Assembly: GCA_951213105.1 (NCBI GenBank)
Contig: OX578152.1
Coordinates: 99,653,068 to 99,717,067, forward strand
DNA length: 64,000 nucleotides
Reading direction: 5' to 3'
Origin: Amaurobius ferox
Lineage: Eukaryota > Arthropoda > Arachnida > Araneae > Amaurobiidae
The translations under genes were made by a program, and so were the position numbers. Under the pieces are notes generated by a model that was given only the letters and a program-made list of their open reading frames with translations, had not been told where the DNA came from and did no database searches. Of the stretch, positions 10,530 to 25,000 are shown in pieces (positions within the stretch are counted from its first letter, which is position 1; each line of letters begins with the position of its first letter).

Positions 10530-13500
10530 GTGAGTTTACTTGGTTTTAACCTGAAAACTAATTCAGACTTGTGACCTCTACTCAAATTCAGAAAAAAACT
10601 GAAACTCAAAATAATTACTAATTTCTGTTTATCAATTTATTTTTCAATATGTTATATTATTGATTTAATTCTTTGCAATAGACTGCCATGCATTTCGTTT
10701 TGGTGTAGTTATGAGCAATGACGAAATAGGAAAAATTCTTACAAAAGATTAATAGGGTGAGTGCTTCAGTTATGGCCATATTTAGAAAAAGTATAAGTTT
10801 AAAGATTTATTCTGCCTAATTGAATAAAAACTATGAATTGATACACAGCATTTGATAGCAAATATAATTTAATTTTAAGTAATACATAACAACATTTTAC
10901 AAAATTTCGGTTTTCTTTGAAATTTTTAGAAATAAACAAAATCTTCCACTTTGTACCAGTTTTGGCCACCTCCATATATCTGTTTTGTCTATGAAAATTA
11001 AATGTTAATTACATCTATAAAAACGTATACAAATGAAGATTCTGATGTCCATAGTGGGTATTAATAACTAGGCATATCTGATAGTTGTAAAATAATTAAA
11101 ATAAAAAGTTATTACAAAAATATTAATCACAAAATTGATATGGAGGACATTTCATAATAAGGTAAATACAATAATGTATTATAAATTTACTGTTATTCAA
11201 ATTCTTCTACATGCATCAGAATCTTCATTTAGATTGGCATAATTCATGCATACAAAAATACAATCATCACTTGAGTCTGGCAAAGGTTGAAGAATGTGAG
11301 TTGCATTAGAGAGCAATGTAACTAAGATTGTGTTCTTTTCTCTGCAAAAATTGCAATATGGGATTTATGCTCATCTAAGAAAATTATTATTGGAAATGAT
11401 GCCTATTTTTGACTAAATAGGGACAAAAAACATTAGCAGTGTGCTCGTAAAATATCTATCCAGTCTGAAATAGTATCTATACCCCAGTGACCAGGTGCTG
11501 ATTTTATAATTTATTTTGGCAATTTGAAACTATAAAAACTGCTAGTGGAGGGGCTATTTCACATAAAGCATTAACAATTAGTAAAGTTGTGACGTTTTCT
11601 TTATCCGAACTTGTGACCACATATATATTTTCGTGTTTTGGACTTAAGATAAGACTATGTTTTAGAGATAAGAAGAATATATAAGAAATATATTTAATCG
11701 GTGTTATAAACAGATTGAAAATTTTCTAGAATACTGATATAGTTATCAGAAAATCTTTCACTTCGGAAAAAGTCTAATTTTGTTTTCGTTCACATTGACC
11801 CTCATTTAGCTTAGATATTCCGATTTCTTCTGACTGATATGTGAAGGATGTTTTGTAAAAGAATCAAACCACTTTTGGCCTGGTCTATTGTTTAGAAATC
11901 AAATTTCCAAATTCTAAATTTTCCGTAAAGAATTATACAATTATTCCTTAGTAACGGGAAATCCCATTCTTGTGCAATTCCCAATATTCAATCCTTTAAG
12001 TGTTTTCCTACTTCGTCTCCAAGAACAGCTTGAGGACTTATGTGGCCAGATGAGGAGAATGCCCAGCAACCTGCCTTATTATAGAGTGAGGCACACCAAA
12101 TGCTTTGCTAGTTTTTAAAACTGGCATACCATCCATAATTGCTTTTATCTCACTTTCCACTTAAGAACAGCACAGCTATTTAATTTTTACACCTAAGCCC
12201 ACTTTGTCTCGCCTCTCGCCATATGCAAATTTAGTGTAAAACCACAAAAAACTAATTACATTGTTTATGTAACATAAATTTACATTGTAGCACTATTTGA
12301 AGTAATTAAATTGCCAAATTAAAGTACTTAATGTACATTTTCAAAACTGGAGCACATGTTATTCCACTTTTGGCCACCTTTAGACTGAATCCTATATATA
12401 AAAATATTTCTTTACTTATAGAATTAAGGAGCAAATCTAATAAATCAAATTTTTTAATTACTAAAATATCATAAACTTTTGTGAAATTGATGATTCAAAA
12501 CAATAGAAGAATAAAAATTTCAAAGCCTTGTTGCTTAGTAAAACTTAGATAGATCTATGAGAAAAGAGACTATTAAGATCTATGAGAAAAGAGAACAAAC
12601 ACATTCACAGATTTATTTTTCTGGTGAGTCCCATGGTATAAATAATTAACCAATAATGGTGCATATAATCAAAACAATGTTTACAAAATGGAAGAACAAA
12701 ATTTATTGGTTAAATAACACATTCAATTGTTAATTATTTGTGAAATTGTTATAATGTGTCTAAAGCTGGAGCACTTACCCTGAGTAAATGACAAATTTGC
12801 CAAGCCATTAACTTTTGAGTTTTAATTGTTAAGTGTTTTGTAGAATAAGCTGAGTATATGTGAAGCACAACCGGCAGCGTAAAACCAGAAAATAGACTCC
12901 CACTCATTTTTCTAAGTACAAAATTGCGCCAAGTTGGCGCGTTTTTCCGTGTTTTGAAATTGACTCCTCCCAACTGAAGTGACATATTTTCACGTGTTTT
13001 TTAAAATAGGCTCCTCCTACCAAAATGATGTCGTATTCTATAATTTTATGAAATTGCAACCCGATGAATCGCGCCAACTTGGCGCGGGATCGTACTTTGA
13101 AAAATGAGTGGGGGCCTATTTTCCGGTTCAACCTAAAGGCAGTTTTAAATGTTTTTCTGTGATCTTTGTTATTTATACAGTTTTAAAATCTTTTTTGTCA
13201 TACCTCTGTATGCTTTATGTTTAAATAATATGAAAAAGAACAATTACTCTTTCATTAGAATAAGTTCCACAAAAAATGTTTTTATATAATTGTTAGAGTT
13301 CTCTCATGTTTTAAAATATTTTATACGGAGTATTATGCACATTTTAAAAAGCTTTATTACATTGCTGCTTAATTGCATTTTATTTTTAGTGATGTGGGGA
13401 GTTGGTGTGGATTTGACTCTTCACAAACATAGTTTGGGAATATATACATTGTAAGTTTTGTATTTAAATACCTTCCATTTCATTACTGTTTACATACTGT

Positions 13501-16500
13501 AATTTCTGATAGAAGAACTGTGACATTTATTATTTTGAAATAAAAATTTTACTGTATGTGGGGTGTATATGCTGAAATCTATTTTTAATGAGGATACCAT
13601 GATGAAATTAAAGCAATCTGGATCAAAGTCACTTTTTTCATGTTGTTGTTGAAACCCAGACCGTCCGACCTACCAGAAAGGTGTAAGGTCACGTTTTTCA
13701 TGTTGTTGTTGTTGAGACCCAGACCGTCCGACCTACCAGAAAGGTGTAAGGTAACTGTCACGTTTTTCATGTTGAAGACCCAGACCGTCCGACTCGTCCA
13801 AAGGACTTGGAGCAACTATTTGGACGGCCGGATACACGTTTTTCATGTGTCAATGTTCATATCGACGTTATAGCAATCAGGAAATATATACTGCATTAGG
13901 TTATACAGTAGAAAAACTCTGAAGTGGCTATTATAACTGCTTATTTTTAGTTTGATCATTAAACTAATGAGTAGGACATCTTTGTTTAATTTTTTTTCCC
14001 CAATTATATTTTTCTTCCTGTGATTTTATGCCATTGCACCTTTCTACCAGAAATTTCAGTACTTTTAAATAAAACATAATTTTGCAATCATTTAAATGAT
14101 CTTTATTTCTTATTTAGAAATGCATTTAATTAAAAATAGATATCATTTTTTTCTAAATTGAAAGACATATTTTGTTTTGTTATTCTTGAATAGTATATAT
14201 TTTTTTCCTGTAAAAGTAATTTATGAATTAGAGATATAAAATTGCTTCCCACTTCTAGAAAATTGCTTCCCACTTCTAGAGTTCACACATATTTTGAATC
14301 ATTCAATGCTGAGTATTTCTACTATGTAGTATCATAAATTTTAAACTCAAGATCTATCAGTAGAAAAGTATTTTTGTACTAGTGAAATCTGTTATATTAC
14401 CTCAACTTCTGATTGAAAGCTCTGGTGCATACATTTTTTCCATACGCAACATTTATGGCATAGACCACCATAGTCATACATATACTCAATTCCATTTTTC
14501 ATTTTCAGCATTACTGTGATAAAATCTGAACAATCTGGGATGAAAATCAGTTCTTTTAAACAATATAAACTTTTTCACAATGCATGTTCTGCATTTGGTT
14601 ACACTATGACAGCAAGCAGGAATGGTTGTTAGTCCTATTTACTTTTGGTATAACTCTTATATCAGTTGCAGATTTATGCTCAAGTTTTATCATGGTCTAA
14701 GGCACTTACGTTCCTACTAAGATGATGCTGTACTAAAAATTGTTATAATTTTTTATAAAAAAAAAATATGAGAAAATGTAGAACATTATATTAATGGAGG
14801 TATAATTTTATTTATTTACTTTTTTTTTAAATATTCAATTGTAAATAATTGATCAATCCTACATTTTAACAAAGTTTTAAAAGATACAGAACAATAATTT
14901 ATTTTTTTTGTGTCTGTGAAAATATCAACTGTAGTTTAAATCCTGTCTGTATGTTTTAGGTATTTATTCATATTTTAAAAAACAGTGTGATATTTAATTT
15001 CAGATTTATTGCTGTGATTCTTACAATTTTCGAAACCTCTTTTGCTATCAATCTTTTCCTGGATTTTTTTATAAAGTGAGTATTTTCATTAAAACATCCC
15101 GTAAAAACTACAAAAAAAAAATGTTATTTATGTTTCATATTAAAAAGTTTTATATTTTGTCTGGTTAATATTAGTTGCATATGAATTTTAGCTTTTGTTA
15201 AAATTTATAATTAATTTTTAATTTTAAGTCTATTTTTGATAAGATTACTTTATTAAATGATCTATATAATAAAAGACAATGTCTGTGTATGTGTGTCTGT
15301 CTGTGTGTCTTATACACTATACTTTCAACGACCGCGCGTCGGAGAGCTATGAAATTTGGCAATCGGAGACCGGAAGGGGAAGGGGGGGACACACGAAAAT
15401 TGATTTTTAAAATTCTAATTTTTTTTGTTGTTATGTATTGTTTTATGCGATTTCGACCGTTTTTTGTCCTTTTTTCTCCAGGATCCAGACGTCGTAGAAA
15501 AAAACTAATCACACCACCGGAAAGAGCAGACAATTGCGAGTAAAAATATATCAATTTCAAATCTCAATTTCGATTTCTAATATTTTTTTAAAGATTTTAA
15601 AACAAAAGTTACTTTCGGTTAAAAAAAACCAACTTTCGTATTTAAATCCTCCCATCGTAAAAACTACTCATAATTTCGACTAATAATTTACATTTTTAGA
15701 AAGCTCAAAGATCTGGCATTCTTACAAGTCCAATCTGGTCAAGAAATAATGAAAATTGCTCACAGGATCACAATTTTAAAGACGTCATGATTTATATTTC
15801 TCGTCCAATTTTCGCCGAAGATTCGATTCTTCCCCTACAGCCCCGCCAAAAAGGTTCGATTCCCACCACTGCCTAAACTGCCGTCGTGTTCATGCGGAGT
15901 ACAATCATGTTAACATGTGGGATCGTAAGTCCTTCCGAAAGGTTGGTGGTAGGGGAAGGAGGGTATGGTCCTTGTGGATGCCTCCCCCACTGGATTCCGG
16001 TCTAAATTGGGTGAATAAAAAGAAAGTTATGGAGATTGTCACGGAGGGCAGGGTAGCCCAGTGGTTAGCGTCCGGGAATTGCATTTGTAGGCTCGGGTTC
16101 AATTCCCGCCACTGCAAAAACTGCTACCGTGTTCACGCGGAGTATGATCACGTTTAACATGTGGGTCCGTAAGTCCTTCCGAGAGATTGGTGGTAGAGGA
16201 AGGAGAGTACGGTCCCTGTGGATGCCTCTCCCGCTGGGTTCCAGTCTAAATTGGGTGAAAAAAAGGAAGTTATGGAGATTGTCGCGGAGGGCGCGGTAGC
16301 CCAGTGGTAGTTGTGTGAAAATTGCACTCGGTAGGCCCTGGTTCGATTCCCTCCACTGTCAAAACTTCCGCCATGTTCACACAGAGTATGATCAGGTTAA
16401 ACATGTGGGTCCGTAAGTCCTTCCGAGAGGTTGGTGGTAGGTGAAGGAGGGTATGGTCCCTGTGGCTGCCTCCTCCACTGGGTTCCAGTTTAAATTGGGT

Positions 16501-17713
16501 GGCACTTCCTGGCCGTCCAAACAGTTATCTTACGCCTTTCTGGTAGGTCGCTCCAGCAAGTTTGCCACGGTCAGAATTTTCAAGGGTAGTGAACAGGCTG
16601 GTCGCCAAAGGCGGCTAGTAAGTAATAATTCTTGATTGTCTATACCCATGTGCCCAGTATAGCATATCTAATACTGGGATCCCATAAACAAAGATTCCAT
16701 TCATATTTTGTTTGTATTGTAATACTGGTATTGCGAAAAAAAATACCAGAATGTTTATACTATCAGCATTTCGTATATTAAACTATTTGTCTAAAAACTT
16801 ATTTATTATTTTTTTAAATATTATTTACTCTTATATTTTTAAAGTGGTTATAACAATATAATAATTAACGTCACAGATTTCATTATGTATTTTTTGTTTG
16901 GAATTAGTCTTCCCCCCCCCCCCCTTTTATAATTTAATAGATCATTTTTTGTAGGAAAATGATATTTCTAAGAAAAAATATAGAGGAATGAACAATTGCA
17001 AGAATGTTTATTGCTGTGAAAGTTAGAAACAAAATATTCTTTTATCACTTAGAACCTGAAAATTGTAATATTTTGTTCCAGAAATGTGGCATTTCAGTTT
17101 AAGTGAGTACATGTATTTGAGATGTCTGAAAATAAAATGTTTTGAGTTGGGGAAGATTGTTAAACACTTTTTCTTTATTCAAAAGTACATATAATGAAAT
17201 GCAAACTATGAAATTTTTGTTGAAGAAAACCTTGAATTCTGTAAATGTCAATGATCCTTGGTAGCATGGGTGACCATATGGATTTTATGGGGGGGGGGGG
17301 GGGGGGGGCAGGCAGAGGTCCTAGGGAAGTGACACTCCTCCCTCAACTCCAAATGAAATTTTACCTACTGAAAGGGAATTTTAAAGCATCTTAACAAAAT
17401 TTTAAGCTAAATTACATGAGGTTCAAAAACCAATTTTTGCAAAAAGAAAAAGGGGGGTGGATTTAAAAAAGTAACAAAAATTTCGTTATGTTTTCAAAAA
17501 AATCAACTTAAAAAGAAGCAAATATTATAGAGTAATAAGGAGGGCTGGAGATCCTCTTATCACCTACTTATAGGCACCCATGCTTGATAGTTGTGTTTTC
17601 TTCACCGCTCACAGAATATCGAATATCTTAAACAGGTTTTAACTGAAATAAAAATATCAAAATTATCAAACTAATGACCAAAGTCTAGTACTATAAGCAA
17701 TTAGTATGGCAGG

Positions 17714-17756
<43 letters not shown>

Positions 17757-20700
17757 AGAAAAAATAGCAGTCATGGGAATAAAAATCAGGAATTTATTGC
17801 TCAAAAATAATTTTTTTTTTATCAGGGATGTATCTACAGTGGTCGGTGGTGGTCGGGGTTTCCACCACTCAGAATTTCCGACCACCACTCATCCAAAAAA
17901 ATATACGTATTATAATTACATTTAAAAAAAGTTATATTCAATTTTATCAAATGTTTTTCTTTAATATAAAAGTATACAATACTAATACTGTTTGTTTTTA
18001 CGAATTAACGTGAAGCTCGCTTCGAAATTTTATATTCTCAATTATAATTGTTCTGAAAAATCAACCACCACTCACATTTCTCTAGATACATCCCTGTGTT
18101 ATATATACTAAAATTGTAAGAAAAGCCTCAATTGAAATCAGCTATGTGGCTAACTGTCTGGAAGAACAATGCTGAATTTGAAATAAATCAGTCAATAATT
18201 GATTGTGGTATTGTGACAAGTTATTTAAAGAAAAATGCATATGATGTTTGGAGAATGCAGTTCTGAGCACCTTAGTATAGTATAGTCACTATATCTCAAC
18301 CATTTCTACATATTGCTTTATAAAATTTGAATAAAATATTTTTTAGACTTCACACTTGTAGAAAATGTAAAGGAAAGAAAATCTATTTTTTTTTTTATCT
18401 AAAAGATTTTTATATATTCAGAATTTAAGAGAGAAAAATGGAAAATTACGTACAGAGTAAAATGGAAAATTGGATAATAAAGGTTGTAGCAAAAATATGT
18501 GCAACATATTTAGAAAAGAATAAATTTCAATAATGATTTATTTAGTAATTAGAAAAAGAATTTTGCATAAATGTTAAAATAAATAAATAACTGTCCAGTA
18601 TTTTTACAATCTGTTTATATGTACATTACATAGAGATTAATATTATATTTTATAGTATCTGAAAATCAACTTCTTTCTTGTATTGGAAACTAGCCGCCTT
18701 TGGCGACCAGCCTGTTCGCAACCCTTGAAAATGCTGATCGTGGCAAATTCCAACCGTGGCAAACTCGTTGGCGTGACCTACCAGAAAGGTGTAAGGTAAC
18801 TGGTTGGACGGCCAGGATGTGCCACCCAATTTAGACCGGAACCCAGTGTGGGAGGCATCCACAGGGAACGTACCCTCCTTCCCCTACCACCAACCTCTCG
18901 GAAAAACATACGGACCCATATGTTTAACGTGATCGGACTCGTGTCAGTGGCGGAAATCGAACCCGGGCCTACCGCGTGCAATTCCCGCGCGCTAACCACT
19001 GGGCTACTTCGCCCTCCGCGACAATCTCCATAACTTTCTTTTTATTCACCCAATTTAGACCGTACCCTCCTTCCCCTACCACCAACCTCTCGGAAGGACT
19101 CACGAACCCACATGTTTAACGTGATCGTACTCTGCGTGAACGTGGCGTAAGTTTTGACAGTGGCGGGAATCGAACCCGGGCCTACTGAGTGCAATTCCCG
19201 CGCGCTAACCACTGGGCTGCCGCGCCCTCCGCGACAATCTCCATAACTTTCTATATATTCACCCAATTTAGACGGGAACCCAGTGGGGGAGGCATCCACA
19301 GGGGCCGTATCCTCCTTCCCCTACCACCAACCTCTCGGAAGGACTTACGGACCCACATATTTAACGTGATCGTATTCCACGTAAACACGGCGACAGTTTT
19401 GGCAGTGGCGGGAATCGAAACCGGGCCTACCGCTAACTTCCCGCACGCTAATTTGCAATTTAAAATGACCATATGCTTAATTCCAACATCCTCATTCCAT
19501 TGTTTCATTGTTCCATCATTTAAAATATCCATTTAAAATATTCAAAAGTTAAAATATACATTTAAAAAATCCATATCGTTCCATCATTTAAAATATAAAT
19601 ATAATAATTTATATGGAGTAAAGGAGCACTACCGTGACGTCACCTCCACCTTGACGTCCCCACCCACCACCTTCCCTTCTTCTGCGGGGGAGAAACGCCG
19701 GTTAAGAAGCGGCACGCCGAGAAATTGAAATTCGGAAACTTTTAAAATCCCGATCCTGTGGGCAATACGGAATATTTCCTGACCAGATTGGAATTGTAAG
19801 AATGCCAGAATGTTTGACCTTTCTAAAAATGTAAATTATTAGTCGAAATTATGAGTACTTTTTACTATGTGAGAATTTAAAGATCAAAAATACTTTTCTT
19901 GAGCAAAAAGTGACTTTTGTTTTAAAATCTTTAAAAAATATTAGAAATCGAAATTCAGATTTGAAATTGATATATTTTTACTCGAAATTCTCTGCTCTTT
20001 CCGATGGTGGGATTTGTTTTTTTCTACAATGTCTGGATCGTGGAGAAAAAGGGGCAAAAATGTCAAAAAACGGTCGAAATCGCATAAAACATTAAATAAC
20101 AAAAAAAATAATTAAAATTTTAAAAATCGGTTTTTATGTGTCCCCTTCCCACCCTCCCGGGTCTCCGATTGCCAAATTTCGTAGCTCTCCGACGCGCGGT
20201 CGCTGAACGTATAGTGTATAAGACAGACAGACAGATGCACAGACACACAGACATTGCCTTTTATTATTTAAGATAAGAAAGATCAACCTTAAAACTGTGA
20301 ATTTAGAAATCACAGCTAATTGTATCTAATATTTCGGCTTAGGCTGAGCCTGTCTTAGTTTCAGCTGTAAAACATGTATATCAGTTGTGCATTCATATAA
20401 ATTCAATTTGACATATTCAGTTATGACAGAATATTTTAAATGGCAATATATTACATTAAAAGCATGCATTTTATTAAAATATAGCTCTTTTTGATATTTT
20501 GTACAACATTTTAAATGTTTTTTTTTTTTTCAGAGATGAAAAAAATTTCTGCTTCCAATGTTGGCAACATATTCAATGGGTAGATTTATGGAAAAAGACC
20601 ATTTTGTACTTATTCTTATCCATATTTTGCTTCTTCAGACCTGCCGAAATGTGGTTAGCCGTTATAGGAGGTATTGAAAATATTTTATGTCTACCATTAT

Positions 20701-22006
20701 AATGTTTAAAAATCTAATATTTTTGGAAATTTAAAATATTCAGTTATTGTTGAATGTCTATAATTTTTCAGGCATGTTTATTTGTGAAATATTCATATTC
20801 AAAATGTTTGTTATATTAATTTAATACTATATCTTGCACTTTGAGCTGGAAAATATTCTACATACCCACAATTGTGTTCTTAATGAAAAAAATTGCTGTT
20901 TCTAGGGTATGCTTGTTATTAAACATCCATTAACTGTTTTAAATTTTTTAATTCTGTGTTCAAATTGAAATTTTTTTCAATTTAATACCAAATCATCTTC
21001 CTAGTGAAAGAGATCTTGCATTATATATACATACATGCGCTGACAGATAAATTAAATGTATATATAATCAGTTTTTTTTTTTTTTGCTAACTAGTTTAAT
21101 TCTGGTAGATTTCTTGTTGTGAAGTTAAAGTTCTGTTTGTTTCAAACAGGGCTTATTGGTTTGGCTCAGTAGAGAATTAAAGAGAAATGGCTTCTATCAA
21201 CTTGAATTAGTTGTATTCTGTGGTTGCTGGTGTCATGTGATTTTAAAAATTTACTTAGAAGAAAACACATTTCTTTTTCAGATGAAGCTGTTTATAGCAT
21301 ATGATATGAGGGGGGGGGGAGGGAGAGAGAATTAGAAGAAAAGAGAGCACTGGTAAGTGAGTGCATAACTGAGTGATGTTGGTTTTTTCAGAAATGGTTC
21401 TGTAAAATAAGCCATTGTTTAAAATGTCAAAAGGATTAATTTGAAAAAAAAAATGTAGTGCTAATAATGAAATTTTAACTACTCATTTGATATGTTTCAA
21501 AAATTTTCGAGCAATCTACTTACAGATAAATTTATGTATTAAAGTACATTTATTTTTTCAGGTAGCATGCTAATTGTACTGGCCTTATTATACCTTGTGT
21601 TTGCATACAAACTGCATTTAACAGAACAGGAAGCTTTGCTGTATGACAAGGAGTGTTCATATGATAGGTATGTTTTTATTATGTGTGCATGTGTGTTAGA
21701 GTTTTCATAATCAAAATGATGAAACTAATGGCTAACTTATACTTGTATGTGGGTTTGCTTTTCATTATTAATTAAAATCTCTATGATATTTTTATATATA
21801 AAAGAAATTTGTTTGATTCATATAGTATTTCAATATATTTTAAAACATAAGCATTGTTCAGCAATAAGATACCTATTATTTGCAGTTGTGTATAAATAGA
21901 ACACTACAGGGTTTGAACTGGCTAAAAAAAAACCATTAGTTTTTCAGCTAAAATCTCTGAAATTGCTTTAGCTTTTTCCGATTCTCATTAGCCAAAGTGC
22001 CAGAGT

Positions 22007-22054
<48 letters not shown>

Positions 22055-25000
22055 TGAAGGATTTTAATCGAAAATTATGCATAAACTACTGTATGTACAA
22101 AAAAACCCATCTCTAGCATATCTGTTACAAATGAGTAACTATAGGCCAAGACTAAGGATAAGGATAGAAGGTAACATATCACTATAATGGAAAGGGGATT
22201 GAGAAGAATAATAGGATTCAAAAATCACAATTAATGTATATAAAAGTAAATAAAAATAAAACTCGGCAATATGAGAATAGGCAATAATAAACAGCTCAGG
22301 ATAAGAGATTAAGAATAGAGAACAAGCAATTGAAACTACACAAAAGATGGCGGTTAGTTCGAAATTGTATTCTCATCAGGACAGCCATACAATTCGAATT
22401 AAAACCGATATAATAGCCAGTTTCTGACAATGGCGATAGTATTTAACTATAAACACCATTGGAACTGTCTACTGGCTAGTGGAAGGAGAAAATAAATCAA
22501 TTGAATTAGACAATTCTGAAAAACAATACCTCCTTGTACAGAAATGGGAAAAAACAAGCGTAGCACCACCACGTGTAAGATAAACTAGTGACTGAGCATT
22601 TCACCTCACTTCGTCAATGCGAGTGGGCACCGGAATGAATACAATTGAACGATTCATAATATGTATGGAGACTTTCAAAAATAGTAATCAGTATAGGACT
22701 CAGGACAAGAGGAAAATAGTCATTCGAAAATAGTAAACAGTATTAGATTCAGGCCAAGTGGTAAGTGAGGTGATAAGAAAGGGTGAATTTTCAAAAAAGA
22801 GTTAACCAATCAAAGATAAATAATGCATGTGTAAAATTATTACGTGGTATATTTGAAATTATTAATAATATTATTTACAAATACTTCCGGATATTGGTAA
22901 TTTTGACAAATGCGTTTAAGTTTATTGATGTGTAGAAAGTGAAACTGAGGATCAGTAAGACGATGTATTCGAAATAGCTGGTTTAAAATGATGTTTCTAA
23001 ACAATTGAATAGAATTACAAGATTGATATGATAGAGAAGTTGTAAGAATCTTTTTTATCATATAGATTGGTGATAACATGATTATTGAGGGTATCTAATT
23101 TTAGGTCTAAAAAATTAACAGTTTGACTAATGCAAGGCTCATTAGGAATTAATTCTAGGTTAGACGGGTAAAAATCAATATTAATGGGATAGGAATTATC
23201 AATGATAATACAAATTAAGTCGTCGACATATCTATATATAATATATGAATTAGAGTTAAAATGACATTCATGATAATAAAGATATAAGTTAGCGAGTATA
23301 CTACTACTACAGCCACCTTGTGGTACACCAGATGTTTGTAAATAAATGTTATTACCTTGGATAATATAATTGTTGTATAACACAAAGTGCAAGAGCATAG
23401 GAAAATTTTTGACATTAAAAGCAACATGATTGGATGATATATAGTCATGATAAAGAGAGATAATAACTTTATGTAAATCTTTAATGACAATATTATTAAA
23501 TAGGTCTTTAAAATCAAAGGTTTGGAAACCAAGAATTTGTGGAAACTTGCTAAGGTGATTAACTAAATCAAAACTATTGTTCAAAATGAAATATCCTGAA
23601 TTCCTGAATTTAAGAGATTCATTAATTCGATTTAAACAGTTAAGCAAGTACTTACTAGCTGTAGTGGTAAAGGTATTATGTCCACAAGTGACTGTTCTAA
23701 AACTGAGAGGTGATTTGTGGAATTTAGGAACCAAAGTAACATAAGGAAATTTAAAATACTTACAATTAATATTTAATTGTGTATATAATTTTAGCATTTT
23801 AGTTTTGATTTGGATAGACTGATTATTAATGGGTTTAAAAATTTGATTATTTTTTAAGTAATTCTGTAACAGAGAAACATAATATTTTTTACAAATGATG
23901 GCATAATTATTAGAAGCTTTATCTACATAAGTTATGACAAAATGTTGTTGTAGTTCTTTGATAGCAGAAAGGAGTTGTTTATAATGATACCTAGGCTTCG
24001 TTAATTTAATGTTTATAATAAAATTTTTAAGTAGATATAAGGTAGTATACTTCCATAGATTGAATGCTTCAATAGGAATAGAATGTGAACAAGCAAGTTG
24101 ATATATGAATTTATCAAAATCAAATGATAGAGACTGAAGAAGTTGTTTAGGGTGATGGCAGAATGGAATGCGAAATTTAGACCCTTTATTCATAATATCC
24201 CTAAGTATATCATCCTGAACTATACTGAGATCCCCAGTAATAATGTGACCATGAGTGGAGTTGACAAAAGGGGCAAGATTTTGATTGCTGCATACACATG
24301 ATGTAAGATCATCGGAGTTTAATGTCCTGGAAACTTCATTGTAATTATAAATAGTTCTACCAATTGGTAAATTATATTTAAATGATTTTTGTATTTTGAT
24401 ATCATTTACTGGTAACAAGTGCTGATGTTTTGCAAATAAATTATTGAAGTTAAGAGAATTAAGAATAGGGTGTTTAAAAGAAATAACACAGTAAGCTATT
24501 TTAGTATGTGGATTTGGTGTATGGAGTAGGTGGTAATTTAAGAAATTTGTACGAGAAAGAAGCAAATCAAAAAATAAATGTTTAAAATGCTCATGAGTTA
24601 ATTTTAATTTTAAAAAATTAGTATAAACAATACTTAATTTGTTTTTTCTGACTTTATATAACCATGTTCTAACAGGTAGAAAATTGAAAGTTTGAGAATA
24701 ATTATATTGTAATTTCAAAATGTCTGCTTTGTAATCAATAGTTTTACTTAAGTTACTTTTTCCTTTGCCACGCTTATATCGCTTTTTACTAGGAGTTGAT
24801 GACTTTGAATAATGAAAAAGATGTTTATATACTGAAGATTTATGAGAATTGTATTCAAAACTATTGTTAACAACATTATTATTATTATAAATTTGATTTA
24901 AGCCAAAGGGGAAGAGAGTTTTATATTTTTTAATGTAATAATTTTCAAATACTAATCTATCCGTGAGTGAAATTTTAATATCTAAAATATGAAGGGATAC

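Noticed and set aside
15198..15560. 120- and 84-codon overlapping frames on both strands
   Set aside because: They fall in the Helitron 5' terminal region, recur in the inverted copy with stops, and match no protein family.
15841..16560. True tRNA genes at the B-box matches
   Set aside because: Heads do not fold into a convincing cloverleaf and all share the same ~170-bp SINE body.
17719..17755. Poly-T as a polyadenylated retrogene tail on the minus strand
   Set aside because: No gene-like sequence or target duplication lies beside it; treated as a homopolymer.
23215..23532. 105-codon frame on the minus strand (repeated at 27574-27891)
   Set aside because: An alternate-frame shadow of the Naiad RT.
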